A stretch of 64,000 bases of DNA from Gaetbulibacter saemankumensis DSM 17032 (GCF_000425645.1 NZ_KE384430.1:855492-919491), one strand, 5' to 3'. Shown: positions 36,381-45,815, counted from the first letter of the stretch. Made by a program: numbers and translations. The notes: generated by a model not told the origin, from the letters alone.

Positions 36381-39300
36381 ATGTACTTAATTTTCGATAC
36401 GGAAACCACCGGATTACCTAAGCGTTGGGATGCCCCAATAACAGATACCGATAACTGGCCTAGATGTATACAAATAGCATGGCAATTGCATGATGCTATG
36501 GGAAATTGTATCGATCATCAAGATTATTTGGTGCAGCCGGACGGATTTAATATTCCTTATGACGCCGAAAAAATACATGGTATTTCAACCGAGCTTGCTC
36601 AAGAAGAGGGGATTCCTCTAGCTGAAGTGTTGGAGAAATTTAATGAGGTACTGGGTAGAGCTAAGTTTATTGTAGGACAAAATGTAAAGTTCGACCTTAA
36701 TATTATGGGAGCCGAATTTGTTCGCGGTGCATTAGATAATGTATTACAAGACTTGCCGGTTTTAGATACCTGTACCGAAGATACAGCACAGCTTTGTCAA
36801 ATTCCTGGTGGACGTGGTGGAAAATTTAAGTTGCCAACACTAACCGAATTACATGAATATTTATTTAACGAACCGTTTGCTGAAGCTCATAATGCGACAG
36901 CCGATGTGGAGGCCACCACGCGTTGTTTTTTAGAGTTAATTCGATTAGAACAATATACTCAAGAGCAGCTGGATGTTGAAGCGGATTACTTTAAAAACTT
37001 TAAAGAATCTAATCCAAAGGAAATTGAGCTTATCGGATTAAAGCATATCAACCTTAAAAAGGAAAGCGCTAAAATCCGGGAACGCCTAAAAAAAGCTGAA
37101 GGAAGTCAGATTTCTTCAGAAGAAATTAAGCAAAATATATCAGAATTAAAGGAAGTTGAGTTTGCACATCTACATAACCATTCTCAGTTTTCCATTTTGC
37201 AATCAACCATGAGTATTCCTGCACTTGTTGGTGCAGCTGCTAGTTATAATATGCCAGCAGTAGCACTTACCGATCACGGAAATATGATGGGAGCCTTTCA
37301 TTTCGTAAAGGCGGTTTCAGCACATAATAAAACAGCTAAAGCAAAAATTGAGGAGGCTTTAGAGAAAGGTGAAACGCCAACCGTTAAGGAGATTAAACCT
37401 ATTATTGGTTGTGAGTTTTTTGTTTGTGAAGATCATCTTGATAAGACTCGAAAGGATAACGGTTATCAGGTGGTATTTTTAGCCAAGAATAAAAATGGTT
37501 ATCACAATATGGCCAAATTATCGTCGCACGCCTTTGTCGACGGATTTTATTATTTACCTAGAATTGATAAAAAGCTCATTGAGCGTTATAAAGAAGATAT
37601 TATAGTGCTTACAGGTAACCTCTATGGTGAGGTGCCTAGTAAGGTGTTGAATATAGGTGAAAATCAGGCGGAAGAAGCTTTGCTGTGGTGGAAAGAGCAG
37701 TTTGGTGATGATCTATATATCGAATTAATGCGACATAATCAGGAAGATGAAAATCGTGTTAATACTGTATTGGTCGAGTTTGCTAAAAAACATGATGTCA
37801 AGCTGGTAGCCACGAATAACACTTACTATCAATCTAAAGAAGATGCCAATGCACACGATATCTTATTGTGTGTAAAAGATGGTGAAAAACAAGCGACACC
37901 CATTGGTCGTGGTCGCGGATATCGTTACGGAATGCCGAATCAGGAATATTATTTTAAGTCTTCCGAAGAGATGAAATCTCTGTTTAAAGATATTCCCGAG
38001 GCCATTAGTAATATTCAGGAGGTTATTGATAAGGTGGAGCCTTTCGAGTTGGCTCGCGATGTGCTCTTACCTGCTTTTGGTATCCCTGATGAATTTAAAC
38101 ATGAAGAAGATTTAATTGATGGTGGCAAGCGCGGTGAGAATGCTTATTTGAGGCATTTAACTTTTGAAGGGGCCAAAAAGCGTTACGGCGATCCTTTAAG
38201 TGAGGAAGTTATAGAGCGCCTGGATTTCGAATTGGGTGTTATTGAAAATACAGGGTATCCTGGATATTTCTTAATTGTTGAAGATTTTATTCGCGAAGCC
38301 AGAAATATGGATGTATCGGTAGGACCAGGGCGAGGTTCCGCTGCTGGTTCGGTGGTAGCTTACTGTCTTTGGATTACCAATATCGACCCGATGAAGTACG
38401 ATTTGCTTTTTGAGCGTTTCTTGAATCCGGATCGTATTAGTATGCCCGATATCGATATTGACTTCGATGATGAAGGTCGAAGTCGAGTGATGGATTATGT
38501 CATAGATAAGTATGGTGCTAATCAGGTGGCACAGATTATTACCTATGGTACTATGGCTGCGAAATCATCTATTCGTGATACCGCCCGCGTACTGGATTTG
38601 CCACTTTTTGATGCCGATAGAATAGCTAAGTTAATTCCTAATATGTCTAAGCTAAATAAGATTTTTGCTTTAGATGAAAAAGGATTAGCTGATAAGTTTC
38701 GTGCCGAAGAATTAGAAAAAGTAAACGAACTTTTAAACATTTCTGAAGGTGAAGGTCTTGAATCTGAAACCGTTAATTTGGCACGAGTACTGGAGGGATC
38801 GGTTCGTAATACGGGAATTCATGCCTGTGGGGTGATTATAACACCCGATGATATTACCAAGTTCGTTCCAGTGTCGGTAGCGAAAGATTCCGATTTATAT
38901 GTTACGCAGTTTGATAACTCGGTTGTGGAAGAAGCCGGGTTGCTAAAAATGGACTTTTTAGGGTTAAAAACTTTAACCTTAATTAAGGATACTGTAAAAA
39001 TTGTAAAAGCCAAGCATGGCATTCAGTTAGATCCAGAGTCTTTTCCTTTAGATGACGAAGAAACGTATGCTTTATTCCAGCGAGGTGAAACAGTGGGGGT
39101 GTTCCAATATGAATCGCCCGGAATGCAGAAACACCTACGTGATTTAAAGCCAACTGTATTCGAAGATCTTATTGCGATGAACGCCTTATATCGTCCGGGA
39201 CCTATGGAGTATATTCCTAGTTTCGTTCGCAGAAAGCACGGTGAAGAAGAGATTGAATACGATTTGCCAGCCATGGAAGAATATCTTAAGGAAACTTATG

Positions 39301-40769
39301 GTATTACAGTTTATCAAGAGCAGGTAATGCTATTATCACAGAAGTTAGCAGATTTTACCAAGGGTGAAGCCGATATGCTTCGTAAGGCCATGGGTAAAAA
39401 ACAAATTGCCGTACTGGATAAAATGAAGCCTAAGTTTATCGATCAGGCAAGTGCGAATGGACATGATGCGAAAGTTTTAGAAAAGGTTTGGAAAGACTGG
39501 GAGGCTTTTGCTAGTTATGCCTTTAATAAATCGCATTCGACCTGTTATGCCTGGATTGCTTATCAAACTGCCTATTTAAAGGCGCATTATCCGGCGGAAT
39601 ACATGGCGGCTGTACTATCGAATAATATGAACGATATTAAACAGGTTACCTTCTTTATGGAAGAATGTAAGCGTATGAAATTAGATGTGCTTGGTCCTGA
39701 TGTAAACGAATCGTTTTATAAGTTTTCGGTAAATAAAGACTATGCCGTAAGGTTTGGAATGGGAGCCATCAAGGGTGTTGGACATGGAGCCGTTAAAACC
39801 ATTGTGGAGAATAGGAAAAAAGATGGGCATTATAAGTCAATATTCGATTTAGCCAAACGCATAGATTTACGTGCTGCTAATAAAAAAGCTTTCGAGAACT
39901 TAGCCTTAGCTGGCGGATTTGATTGTTTCAAAAATACACATCGTGCTCAGTATTTTCAGGATGAAGGCGATGGTATTACCTTTTTAGAGAAAGCCATTCG
40001 TTATGGAAATAAACATCAGGAGAATGAAAATTCGGCTCAAGTAAGTTTGTTTGGTGAAGCCAGTGATGTTCAAATTGAGGAACCTCAGGTGCCACCTTGT
40101 GAAGAATGGGGAACTATGGAGAAATTGGCCAAAGAACGCGAGGTTGTAGGTATTTATATTTCTGGTCATCCGCTAGACGATTTTAAAATTGAAATGAGCA
40201 CTTTCTGTAATGCAAATTTGAGCATGTTCCATATTTTAGAACCTTATGTAAATAGAGAGCTGGTTTTTGGAGGTGTAGTTACCGATGTACAACATCGTGT
40301 TAGTAAGCAAGGAAAAGGTTGGGCAATGTTTACCATTGAAGATTACGAGAATAGTTTCGAGTTTAGAATATTTGGAGAAGAATATTTAAAATTCAGACAC
40401 TTTTTAATGCATAATAATTTTGTATTTGTAAAAACTTTTGTTCGCGAAGGCTGGATAAATAAAGATACAGGTAAACGTAGCGATCCGCGATTGCAGTTTA
40501 ATAGTTTTCAGTTGCTGCATGATGTTATGGAAAATTATGCTAAAAAACTGTCAGTTCAAGTGGATATTAACGACTTGAAAGAAGAAAAAATATTAAACCT
40601 TAAAAGTTTATTTGAAATGCATCCAGGCAATCAGGCTTTACAGTTTTTAGTTTACGATATGCAGGAGAAAATAAAACTAACCATGCCTAGCAGACGCCAG
40701 AAAGTTAAAGTATCGCAGGAGTTATTAAATGAATTAAAAAATTACGACGTTAAATTTAAATTGAACTGA
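36381..40769 (+). CDS. dnaE: DNA polymerase III alpha subunit with fused DnaQ-like exonuclease
   Basis: This is the replicative polymerase. Residues 1-190 form a DEDD-type 3'-5' exonuclease (Exo I IFDTETTG with D6 and E8, then the H-x-A-x-x-D region HNATADVEATTRCFLELI), normally a separate subunit. The PHP domain starts at about 255 (FAHLHNHSQFSIL). The palm catalytic aspartates lie in MPDIDIDFDDEGR at about 690. Tandem HhH and the C-terminal OB fold (ELVFGGVVTDVQHRV...) follow, and the protein ends at 1462 residues. No separate dnaQ is in the window. It is monocistronic, with about 190 bp of leader. Confidence 0.95.
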   Translation: MYLIFDTETTGLPKRWDAPITDTDNWPRCIQIAWQLHDAMGNCIDHQDYLVQPDGFNIPYDAEKIHGISTELAQEEGIPLAEVLEKFNEVLGRAKFIVGQNVKFDLNIMGAEFVRGALDNVLQDLPVLDTCTEDTAQLCQIPGGRGGKFKLPTLTELHEYLFNEPFAEAHNATADVEATTRCFLELIRLEQYTQEQLDVEADYFKNFKESNPKEIELIGLKHINLKKESAKIRERLKKAEGSQISSEEIKQNISELKEVEFAHLHNHSQFSILQSTMSIPALVGAAASYNMPAVALTDHGNMMGAFHFVKAVSAHNKTAKAKIEEALEKGETPTVKEIKPIIGCEFFVCEDHLDKTRKDNGYQVVFLAKNKNGYHNMAKLSSHAFVDGFYYLPRIDKKLIERYKEDIIVLTGNLYGEVPSKVLNIGENQAEEALLWWKEQFGDDLYIELMRHNQEDENRVNTVLVEFAKKHDVKLVATNNTYYQSKEDANAHDILLCVKDGEKQATPIGRGRGYRYGMPNQEYYFKSSEEMKSLFKDIPEAISNIQEVIDKVEPFELARDVLLPAFGIPDEFKHEEDLIDGGKRGENAYLRHLTFEGAKKRYGDPLSEEVIERLDFELGVIENTGYPGYFLIVEDFIREARNMDVSVGPGRGSAAGSVVAYCLWITNIDPMKYDLLFERFLNPDRISMPDIDIDFDDEGRSRVMDYVIDKYGANQVAQIITYGTMAAKSSIRDTARVLDLPLFDADRIAKLIPNMSKLNKIFALDEKGLADKFRAEELEKVNELLNISEGEGLESETVNLARVLEGSVRNTGIHACGVIITPDDITKFVPVSVAKDSDLYVTQFDNSVVEEAGLLKMDFLGLKTLTLIKDTVKIVKAKHGIQLDPESFPLDDEETYALFQRGETVGVFQYESPGMQKHLRDLKPTVFEDLIAMNALYRPGPMEYIPSFVRRKHGEEEIEYDLPAMEEYLKETYGITVYQEQVMLLSQKLADFTKGEADMLRKAMGKKQIAVLDKMKPKFIDQASANGHDAKVLEKVWKDWEAFASYAFNKSHSTCYAWIAYQTAYLKAHYPAEYMAAVLSNNMNDIKQVTFFMEECKRMKLDVLGPDVNESFYKFSVNKDYAVRFGMGAIKGVGHGAVKTIVENRKKDGHYKSIFDLAKRIDLRAANKKAFENLALAGGFDCFKNTHRAQYFQDEGDGITFLEKAIRYGNKHQENENSAQVSLFGEASDVQIEEPQVPPCEEWGTMEKLAKEREVVGIYISGHPLDDFKIEMSTFCNANLSMFHILEPYVNRELVFGGVVTDVQHRVSKQGKGWAMFTIEDYENSFEFRIFGEEYLKFRHFLMHNNFVFVKTFVREGWINKDTGKRSDPRLQFNSFQLLHDVMENYAKKLSVQVDINDLKEEKILNLKSLFEMHPGNQALQFLVYDMQEKIKLTMPSRRQKVKVSQELLNELKNYDVKFKLN

Positions 40770-40969
40770 TAATTTCGTGCGTAGGATAGAAGTGGCACCC
40801 TTTTTTATAAAGTAGTTTGTGGTAATTTTGAAGGCTAAATAATTGATTATTATCGCTGTAAGAAAAATAAAAACTTTTAAAAAAGATATTCCAGATAGCT
40901 TAGTTTATGCGCTAAAAAAATGTTAAAATAGCCTTAAACAATGTGGGTATAAGTAAAACAAATTGTTAG

Positions 40970-41003
40970 TTTGCTAGCAGTAGTGCTTTTTTAACTAATT
41001 TTG
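40970..41003 (+). promoter_or_regulatory. Candidate promoter of trxA
   Basis: TTTG (40970-40973) and TAATTTTG (40996-41003) are 22 bp apart, close to the 19-22 bp Bacteroidota spacing, 38 bp before the trxA start codon. Confidence 0.45.
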
Positions 41004-41041
41004 TACTATTAAAATAGATTAAGAACTTAAATATAAATATT

Positions 41042-41359
41042 ATGGCATTAGAAATAACAGATGCAACGTTTGAAGAAACGGTATTAAAAAGTGATAAACC
41101 TGTATTGGTAGATTTTTGGGCAGCTTGGTGTGGACCTTGTAGAATGGTTGGACCAATCATTGAACAAATTAGTGAAGAGTACGAAGGTAAAGCTGTAGTT
41201 GGTAAATTAGATGTTGATGCTAATCAAGAATTTGCTGCAAAATACGGTGTTCGTAACATTCCTACAGTATTAGTATTCCAAAACGGAGAGGTTGTTGGAA
41301 GACAAGTAGGTGTTGCTCCTAAAACTGCTTATACTGAGGCGATCGATTCGCTTTTGTAA
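41042..41359 (+). CDS. trxA: Thioredoxin
   Basis: This is a 105-residue cytoplasmic thioredoxin with the redox motif WCGPC (Cys30, Cys33) and the cis-proline in RNIPTVLVF. It reduces protein disulfides with NADPH via thioredoxin reductase. A hairpin follows at 41383-41416. Confidence 0.96.
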   Translation: MALEITDATFEETVLKSDKPVLVDFWAAWCGPCRMVGPIIEQISEEYEGKAVVGKLDVDANQEFAAKYGVRNIPTVLVFQNGEVVGRQVGVAPKTAYTEAIDSLL

Positions 41360-41382
41360 TAAAATAAGAAAAAGAAAAATTA

Positions 41383-41416
41383 AAAGGTTTGTCGTAATGG
41401 CAAACCTTTTTTTATT
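41383..41416 (+). terminator. Rho-independent terminator of trxA
   Basis: AAAAGGTTTG pairs with CAAACCTTTT, followed by TTTATTTTT. Confidence 0.8.
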
Positions 41417-41437
41417 TTTAGGTAAAATTAAAAATAT

Positions 41438-41980
41438 ATGGGTGATAAATTAAAAGTACAGGATGCTATTGATAGCAAACTTTTAGAGCAACGTAAGGTC
41501 TTTTTATGGGGGCAGGTAGACGATACATCTGCAAAGCATGTGGTAGATAGATTAATGTATTTAGATGCGCTTGGCAGTGAAGATATTCACTTGTATATAA
41601 ATAGTCCCGGTGGCTATGTAACTGCTGGCTTTGCTATTTATGATTGTATGAAGTCTTTAACGAGTGAAGTGTCGACTATTTGTACTGGATTTGCAGCGTC
41701 TATGGGGTCTATAATTTTGTCTGCCGGCTCAAAAGGTAAACGTTTCATACAGCCTCATGCACGAGTGATGATTCATCAGCCAAGTGGAGGAGCGCGCGGA
41801 CAAGCTAGTGATATAGAAATTACTGCTAAAGAAATTATTTTAACAAAAGAGTTAAGTGCTAAAATATTGGCAGATAATTGTGGGCAAACTTTTGAAAAAG
41901 TCATGAAAGACTTTAATAGAGATCACTGGATGGGTGCTGAAGAATCTGTTGCCTATGGAATTGTCGATGCCGTAATATAA
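41438..41980 (+). CDS. ClpP-family serine protease (paralogue)
   Basis: This 180-residue ClpP homologue has the catalytic triad Ser89 (GFAASMGS), His113 (VMIHQPSGG) and Asp162. The N-terminus is short, without the longer leader of classical ClpP, and no clpX or clpA is next to it; the main clpP-clpX locus is presumably elsewhere. It may form a mixed or alternative proteolytic core. It lies 11 bp upstream of the DUF58 gene, suggesting a shared transcript. Confidence 0.85.
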   Translation: MGDKLKVQDAIDSKLLEQRKVFLWGQVDDTSAKHVVDRLMYLDALGSEDIHLYINSPGGYVTAGFAIYDCMKSLTSEVSTICTGFAASMGSIILSAGSKGKRFIQPHARVMIHQPSGGARGQASDIEITAKEIILTKELSAKILADNCGQTFEKVMKDFNRDHWMGAEESVAYGIVDAVI

Positions 41981-41991
41981 TTAAAACTTTA

Positions 41992-42921
41992 ATGGATATA
42001 CGTCAGGCGCTTGATAAAACAGAAAGTTTTAAAAATTTGGACCTGTTGGCGAAGCAGGTGGTAGAAGGGTTTATTGCTGGGATGCATAAAAGTCCGTTTC
42101 ATGGATTTTCGGCCGAATTTGCGGAGCACAAAATTTATAATCAAGGTGAAAGTACACGCCATATTGATTGGAAGTTATATGCAAAGACCGATAAGCTTTA
42201 CACCAAGCGTTATGACGATGAAACCAATTTAAGGTGTCATATAATTATCGATAACAGTAGTTCGATGCATTATCCTGAAATAGGGGATATATCCATTAAT
42301 AATTTAAATAAGATTGGTTTTTCTGTTTTGGCAGCAGCTTCCTTGATGGAAGTTTTAAAGAAGCAGCGCGATGCCGTTGGATTAAGTGTATATAGCGATG
42401 CTTATGATTATTATGCGCCTGAAAGAGGGAGTGAGCGTCATCATCAAATGTTACTGAATACTTTAAGTCAATTAGTTATTCAAAAAAAACATAGCAAACA
42501 AACGGATACCTATAAGTATCTACATGAGATTGCCGAAAAAATACACAGGCGCTCTATGATTTTTCTTTTTACCGATATGTTTCAAACCGTCGAAGATGAT
42601 GATAAATTGTTTGAAGCTTTACGACATTTAAAATACAATAAGCATGAAGTTATTTTATTTCATGTTTTTGATAAGAAAAAAGAGTGGCAATTTGACTTTG
42701 ATAATAATCCGAAGAAATTTATTGATTTAGAAACGGGTGATTTTATAAATCTTTATGCCGATAATATTAAAGATAATTACGAGAATCGAGTAAAATTGTA
42801 TTTTGATGCCTTACGTCTAAAATGTTTGCAGTATAAAATAAAATATGTGGAAGCAAATGTAAATGAGGACTTTAATCAAGTACTAACAACTTACATGGTA
42901 GAACGTAGAAAATTTATTTAG
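41992..42921 (+). CDS. DUF58 (vWA-like) protein
   Basis: This is a 309-residue DUF58 protein. The signature HKSPFHGFSAEFAEHKIYNQGE and the vWA-like IIDNSSSMHY segment (MIDAS-type DxSxS, about residues 83-92) are present. DUF58 proteins usually sit in MoxR-DUF58 operons and may act as metal-dependent adaptors for MoxR AAA+ ATPases; no MoxR gene is adjacent here. It is 11 bp downstream of the ClpP paralogue gene. Confidence 0.87.
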   Translation: MDIRQALDKTESFKNLDLLAKQVVEGFIAGMHKSPFHGFSAEFAEHKIYNQGESTRHIDWKLYAKTDKLYTKRYDDETNLRCHIIIDNSSSMHYPEIGDISINNLNKIGFSVLAAASLMEVLKKQRDAVGLSVYSDAYDYYAPERGSERHHQMLLNTLSQLVIQKKHSKQTDTYKYLHEIAEKIHRRSMIFLFTDMFQTVEDDDKLFEALRHLKYNKHEVILFHVFDKKKEWQFDFDNNPKKFIDLETGDFINLYADNIKDNYENRVKLYFDALRLKCLQYKIKYVEANVNEDFNQVLTTYMVERRKFI

Positions 42922-42949
42922 AAAAAAATAAAAAAAAGTTCAAAAAAGG

Positions 42950-42980
42950 TTTGTGATATTCAAAAAGGCTTGTATATTTG
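42950..42980 (+). promoter_or_regulatory. Promoter of tRNA-Asp
   Basis: TTTG (42950-42953) and TATATTTG (42973-42980) are separated by exactly 19 bp, the textbook Bacteroidota -33/-7 arrangement, 18 bp before the tRNA. Confidence 0.8.
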
Positions 42981-42998
42981 CAACCGCAATAACGCAAC

Positions 42999-43072
42999 GG
43001 TCTGGTAGTTCAGTTGGTTAGAATGTCGCCCTGTCACGGCGAAGGTCGCGGGTTCGAGTCCCGTCCAGACCG
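42999..43072 (+). tRNA. tRNA-Asp (GTC)
   Basis: The cloverleaf folds completely: acceptor GGTCTGG (42999-43005) with CCAGACC (43065-43071) and discriminator G43072; anticodon stem TCGCC/GGCGA with loop CTGTCAC, anticodon GTC at 43033-43035; T arm GCGGG-TTCGAGT-CCCGT (one G-U pair). CCA is not encoded. It is preceded by a clear promoter and followed by a terminator at 43086-43112. Confidence 0.97.
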
Positions 43073-43085
43073 CAACATTGCAGAG

Positions 43086-43112
43086 AAGCTCTAAGAGATT
43101 AGGGCTTTTTTT
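43086..43112 (+). terminator. Terminator of tRNA-Asp
   Basis: AAGCTCTAA pairs with TTAGGGCTT (one G-U) around GAGA, followed by TTTTT. It is the left end of direct repeat copy 1. Confidence 0.8.
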
Positions 43113-43235
43113 GGCACTATAAAGAAGTTGTGTTGTTGATAAACCTTTTTTGGTTTATCAAAGGTTTAAGTAGTTAAACCAATGGAAAGCTTTCCTTTTT
43201 TCTTAATTGAAGATTGGGATGCTTTTTTGTTTTAA
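43086..43235 (+). repeat. Direct repeat copy 1 (about 150 bp) downstream of tRNA-Asp
   Basis: This segment recurs at 45884-46035. Two blocks are identical in both copies: a 29 bp block starting with the terminator (43086-43114 here) and a 44 bp block (43192-43235 here); the part in between is diverged but alignable. The diverged part of this copy holds an extra hairpin GATAAACC-T6-GGTTTATC (43138-43159). Confidence 0.85.
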
Positions 43236-43537
43236 CGGTATATTGAATTCTTCAATAACATGTTATTTCAATTATTATTCATAAATACAAGTGCCTCCTT
43301 AGTAATTCTATTACCTCTTCAGATTATCAAAAAATTATACTTTTTAATTAATATACGGTTCCTGCTTAAAGGGGTTGTTTAGAGTGGTTTATGGTTGTTT
43401 TCAATAAATAGATTAAAAAAAAAATGAGATAGGGGGTGGGAAATTTAAAAGTGAGCTTGTTATATAGTATAGTGGTTACAACAAGTAAATGGCCGGAAAA
43501 ACTATTATCCTATTTTTTAAAATTAAATTTTAAATCT
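43236..43537. other. Gene-free stretch before the T9SS module
   Basis: About 300 bp of AT-rich sequence follow the repeat. I see a perfect 14 bp palindrome AATAACATGTTATT at 43254-43267 just beyond the repeat edge and a stretch of A residues near 43410-43423. There is no convincing reading frame apart from a GTG-started extension of the next gene, which I reject. Confidence 0.5.
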
Positions 43538-44074
43538 ATGAAACAAACATGTATGAAATCATTATTCGAAAAACATAAATTCAAACGATGGCTTTTTAAC
43601 ATGGGGGGTGTGTTTGTTATGTTGGTATCGTATAGTGGATACTCACAATCAATTGCGCGACAAAGTATTTCAAGTTATGGCGCGACATTATCACAACAGG
43701 GACTTTCTTATGCTCAAACGGTGGGGCAAGTCTACAGTACTCAAAATGTTAAAAATAGCAATGTAACCCAAGGGTTTCTTCAACCTGTAAGCTATAAAAT
43801 TGAAAAGATGGTTCAGGTGGATTTTGAATCATTAGAGGTCAATGTATTTCCAAATCCTGCTCAATACCGTATTACGATTCAAAGCACAGAGATGTTAAAG
43901 CAAGCTTTTATTGTTGTTTTTGATCTACAGGGAAATACTATCTACCAACAAAAAATCCAAAATGAAAAAGAACATGTTATTAACTGTAGCTCTTGGGCTG
44001 TGGGAACCTATCTTATAAAAGTTCAAGGAGATAACAATAAACAATCCGTAAGTAAATTAATAATATCTAAATAA
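43538..44074 (+). CDS. Small T9SS type A sorting-domain protein
   Basis: The protein has a signal region after a basic start (signal core GVFVMLVSYSGYSQS) and a C-terminal T9SS sorting domain (VNVFPNPAQYRITIQ...KLIISK, about the last 72 residues). The passenger of about 60 residues contains SYGATLSQQGLSYAQTVGQV, with no domain that I recognise. I chose ATG 43538 (ATG 43553 is the alternative) because the open frame's GTG start at 43436 adds 34 residues with no export signal. It lies 8 bp upstream of the beta-barrel gene in the repeat-flanked module. Confidence 0.8.
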   Translation: MKQTCMKSLFEKHKFKRWLFNMGGVFVMLVSYSGYSQSIARQSISSYGATLSQQGLSYAQTVGQVYSTQNVKNSNVTQGFLQPVSYKIEKMVQVDFESLEVNVFPNPAQYRITIQSTEMLKQAFIVVFDLQGNTIYQQKIQNEKEHVINCSSWAVGTYLIKVQGDNNKQSVSKLIISK

Positions 44075-44082
44075 TCATTAAT

Positions 44083-44706
44083 ATGAAAAGAACTATACTA
44101 GTATTAACCATAACGCTTATATCATTTTCAAGCCATGCGCAAGAGCCAAGTTTTACCATAGAGGCCTCGCAATTGGTAAGTACATTTAAATTTGTTAACA
44201 GTGATGATGTCAAGCAAAATTCTGATTATCAATCCGTATTTACAGGTTCCTATGGGATAGGATATCGTAATGCTTTTAGAAATAATGTAATTTTTAAAGC
44301 AGGTTTGGGAAAAAGAAATGGTGGAGCTAACTATGTTTATGAAGGCATGAATTATTCCTGGCGTTTAGAGTATGCAGAGGCCAAATTAGGAGGTGGTTAC
44401 ATTTTAAAAAGGAGAGTTTTCAGTCCTTATGCCATTTTAAATGGATATTATGGTTATTTAATGAGAGGTACTCAGATTTTAAACAATGAGGAGTTCAATA
44501 TTACCAAGTCTGAAATCCTGAAGAAATCAGATTTTGGAATTATTGGGAATATTGGAGTGAATTTTAATATTTCCCATTTTGTATCGGCATATGCCGAAGC
44601 CTTATACCTATATGGGTTGAGTAATATCGAAGTAGATTCAGGACAGAAATCGGCCAACAGGAGCTACGGTATCACATTAGGCCTTTCTTTTAATTTAGCT
44701 GATTAG
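44083..44706 (+). CDS. Outer-membrane beta-barrel protein
   Basis: The 207-residue protein has a clear signal peptide (LVLTITLISFSSHAQ) followed by alternating amphipathic strands with aromatic girdles, ending in SYGITLGLSFNLAD, as in eight-stranded outer-membrane barrels. The specific family is not recognised. PorP/SprF proteins that pair with T9SS cargo are longer (about 300 residues), so I do not call it that. It sits between the two other exported proteins of the module. Confidence 0.72.
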   Translation: MKRTILVLTITLISFSSHAQEPSFTIEASQLVSTFKFVNSDDVKQNSDYQSVFTGSYGIGYRNAFRNNVIFKAGLGKRNGGANYVYEGMNYSWRLEYAEAKLGGGYILKRRVFSPYAILNGYYGYLMRGTQILNNEEFNITKSEILKKSDFGIIGNIGVNFNISHFVSAYAEALYLYGLSNIEVDSGQKSANRSYGITLGLSFNLAD

Positions 44707-44729
44707 TAATAACTTTTAATTTGATTATA

Positions 44730-45815
44730 ATGAAAAAACTTAAATATATTTTTATAGTAACTTTTATAATAGCTGTTAATTTAGTTTCAGCACAGAGAAT
44801 AGGTGATTTGGACGGTATTTATTATCAGGCTGTTGCCCTTAACGATGAAACACAGGAAATTGTTGGGCTGGATATAGAAGAGAAACCCCTTTATAATAGA
44901 GAAATTGGAGTTCGATTTACTATTACAAAAGGACTTGATGGGGGGATTCAATGGGAAGAAACTCATATTACTACAACAGATGCACATGGTTTGTTTAGTC
45001 TGGTTATAGGGAAAGGTGATGTATCGAGTACTAGCTATGCACGCTTACTGGATATTCCTTGGATTGATGCAGACCAGTTTTTAAAAGTTGAAATATCTAC
45101 TAAGAATGATGGTAATTATGCATTGGTAAGTAATCAAAAGTTTATGGCTGTACCTTATGCGTTTTATACCGATGATATTGCTGATGATGCCATTACTACA
45201 GAAAAAATATTAAATGAAGAAATTCTTGCGGAGGATATTCAAGAGGGCGCTGTAGAAACTTCTGAGATTTTAAACGGAACAATTTTAAATGAAGATATTG
45301 CCGATAATACCATCAACTTATCAACTAAGGTGACAGATATTCTACCTGTTGAAAATGGAGGTACGGGTCTTGACGCATCATCCGTTACAGATGGTCAGAT
45401 TTTAATTGGTGATAGTACCACGAACGATTTTAAATTATCTACCATTACAGCGGGAGAAGGTGTTGTAATTGATAACACACCAGGCGCTATTACCATAAGT
45501 TCGCCTCCTGTTTCTACTAGTGCAGATGGTTCTTTTACCATTCCTGTTGGAAGTAATGGTACCATTAGTGGAAATAGCCCGTGGTATTCTCCAAATAGTC
45601 TGAAAGTAGACCCTCCAGAGGGTAAGCCATTTGAAATGGGAGATATTTTTCTTGCTTCCGCTAATGTTGATTTAAAAGGATGTATTTTGTCGGTTTATTT
45701 ACAAAGTATTGATGGTAATGGACAAGCGAATGTTCAAGTAATATTATATAATCCACAAAACAACTCCGTAACACTACAGACTCCGGTAACATTTAAATTC
45801 CTGCTCGTTAAATAA
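44730..45815 (+). CDS. Exported tail-fibre-like surface protein
   Basis: A signal peptide (MKKLKYIFIVTFIIAVNLVSAQ) is followed by the domain pattern GIYYQAVALNDET...GVRFTITKG...ETHITTTDAHGLFSLVIGKG (residues about 27-105) that opens many Bacteroidota surface proteins. Then come DAITTEKI/AVETSEIL repeats and ILPVENGGTGLDASSV, the wording of phage tail-fibre stalks, and a beta-rich C-terminal domain from about residue 265. No T9SS domain is visible. I prefer ATG 44730 to the TTG at 44721. The gene ends near direct repeat copy 2. Confidence 0.7.
   Translation: MKKLKYIFIVTFIIAVNLVSAQRIGDLDGIYYQAVALNDETQEIVGLDIEEKPLYNREIGVRFTITKGLDGGIQWEETHITTTDAHGLFSLVIGKGDVSSTSYARLLDIPWIDADQFLKVEISTKNDGNYALVSNQKFMAVPYAFYTDDIADDAITTEKILNEEILAEDIQEGAVETSEILNGTILNEDIADNTINLSTKVTDILPVENGGTGLDASSVTDGQILIGDSTTNDFKLSTITAGEGVVIDNTPGAITISSPPVSTSADGSFTIPVGSNGTISGNSPWYSPNSLKVDPPEGKPFEMGDIFLASANVDLKGCILSVYLQSIDGNGQANVQVILYNPQNNSVTLQTPVTFKFLLVK

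Noticed and set aside
43436-43537. GTG-started N-terminal extension of the T9SS protein
   Set aside because: The 34 added residues have no signal-like sequence and would place the signal peptide far from the N-terminus.
44083-44706. PorP/SprF family partner for T9SS cargo
   Set aside because: At 207 residues it is well short of the ~300 usual for PorP/SprF, and I see none of that family's motifs.
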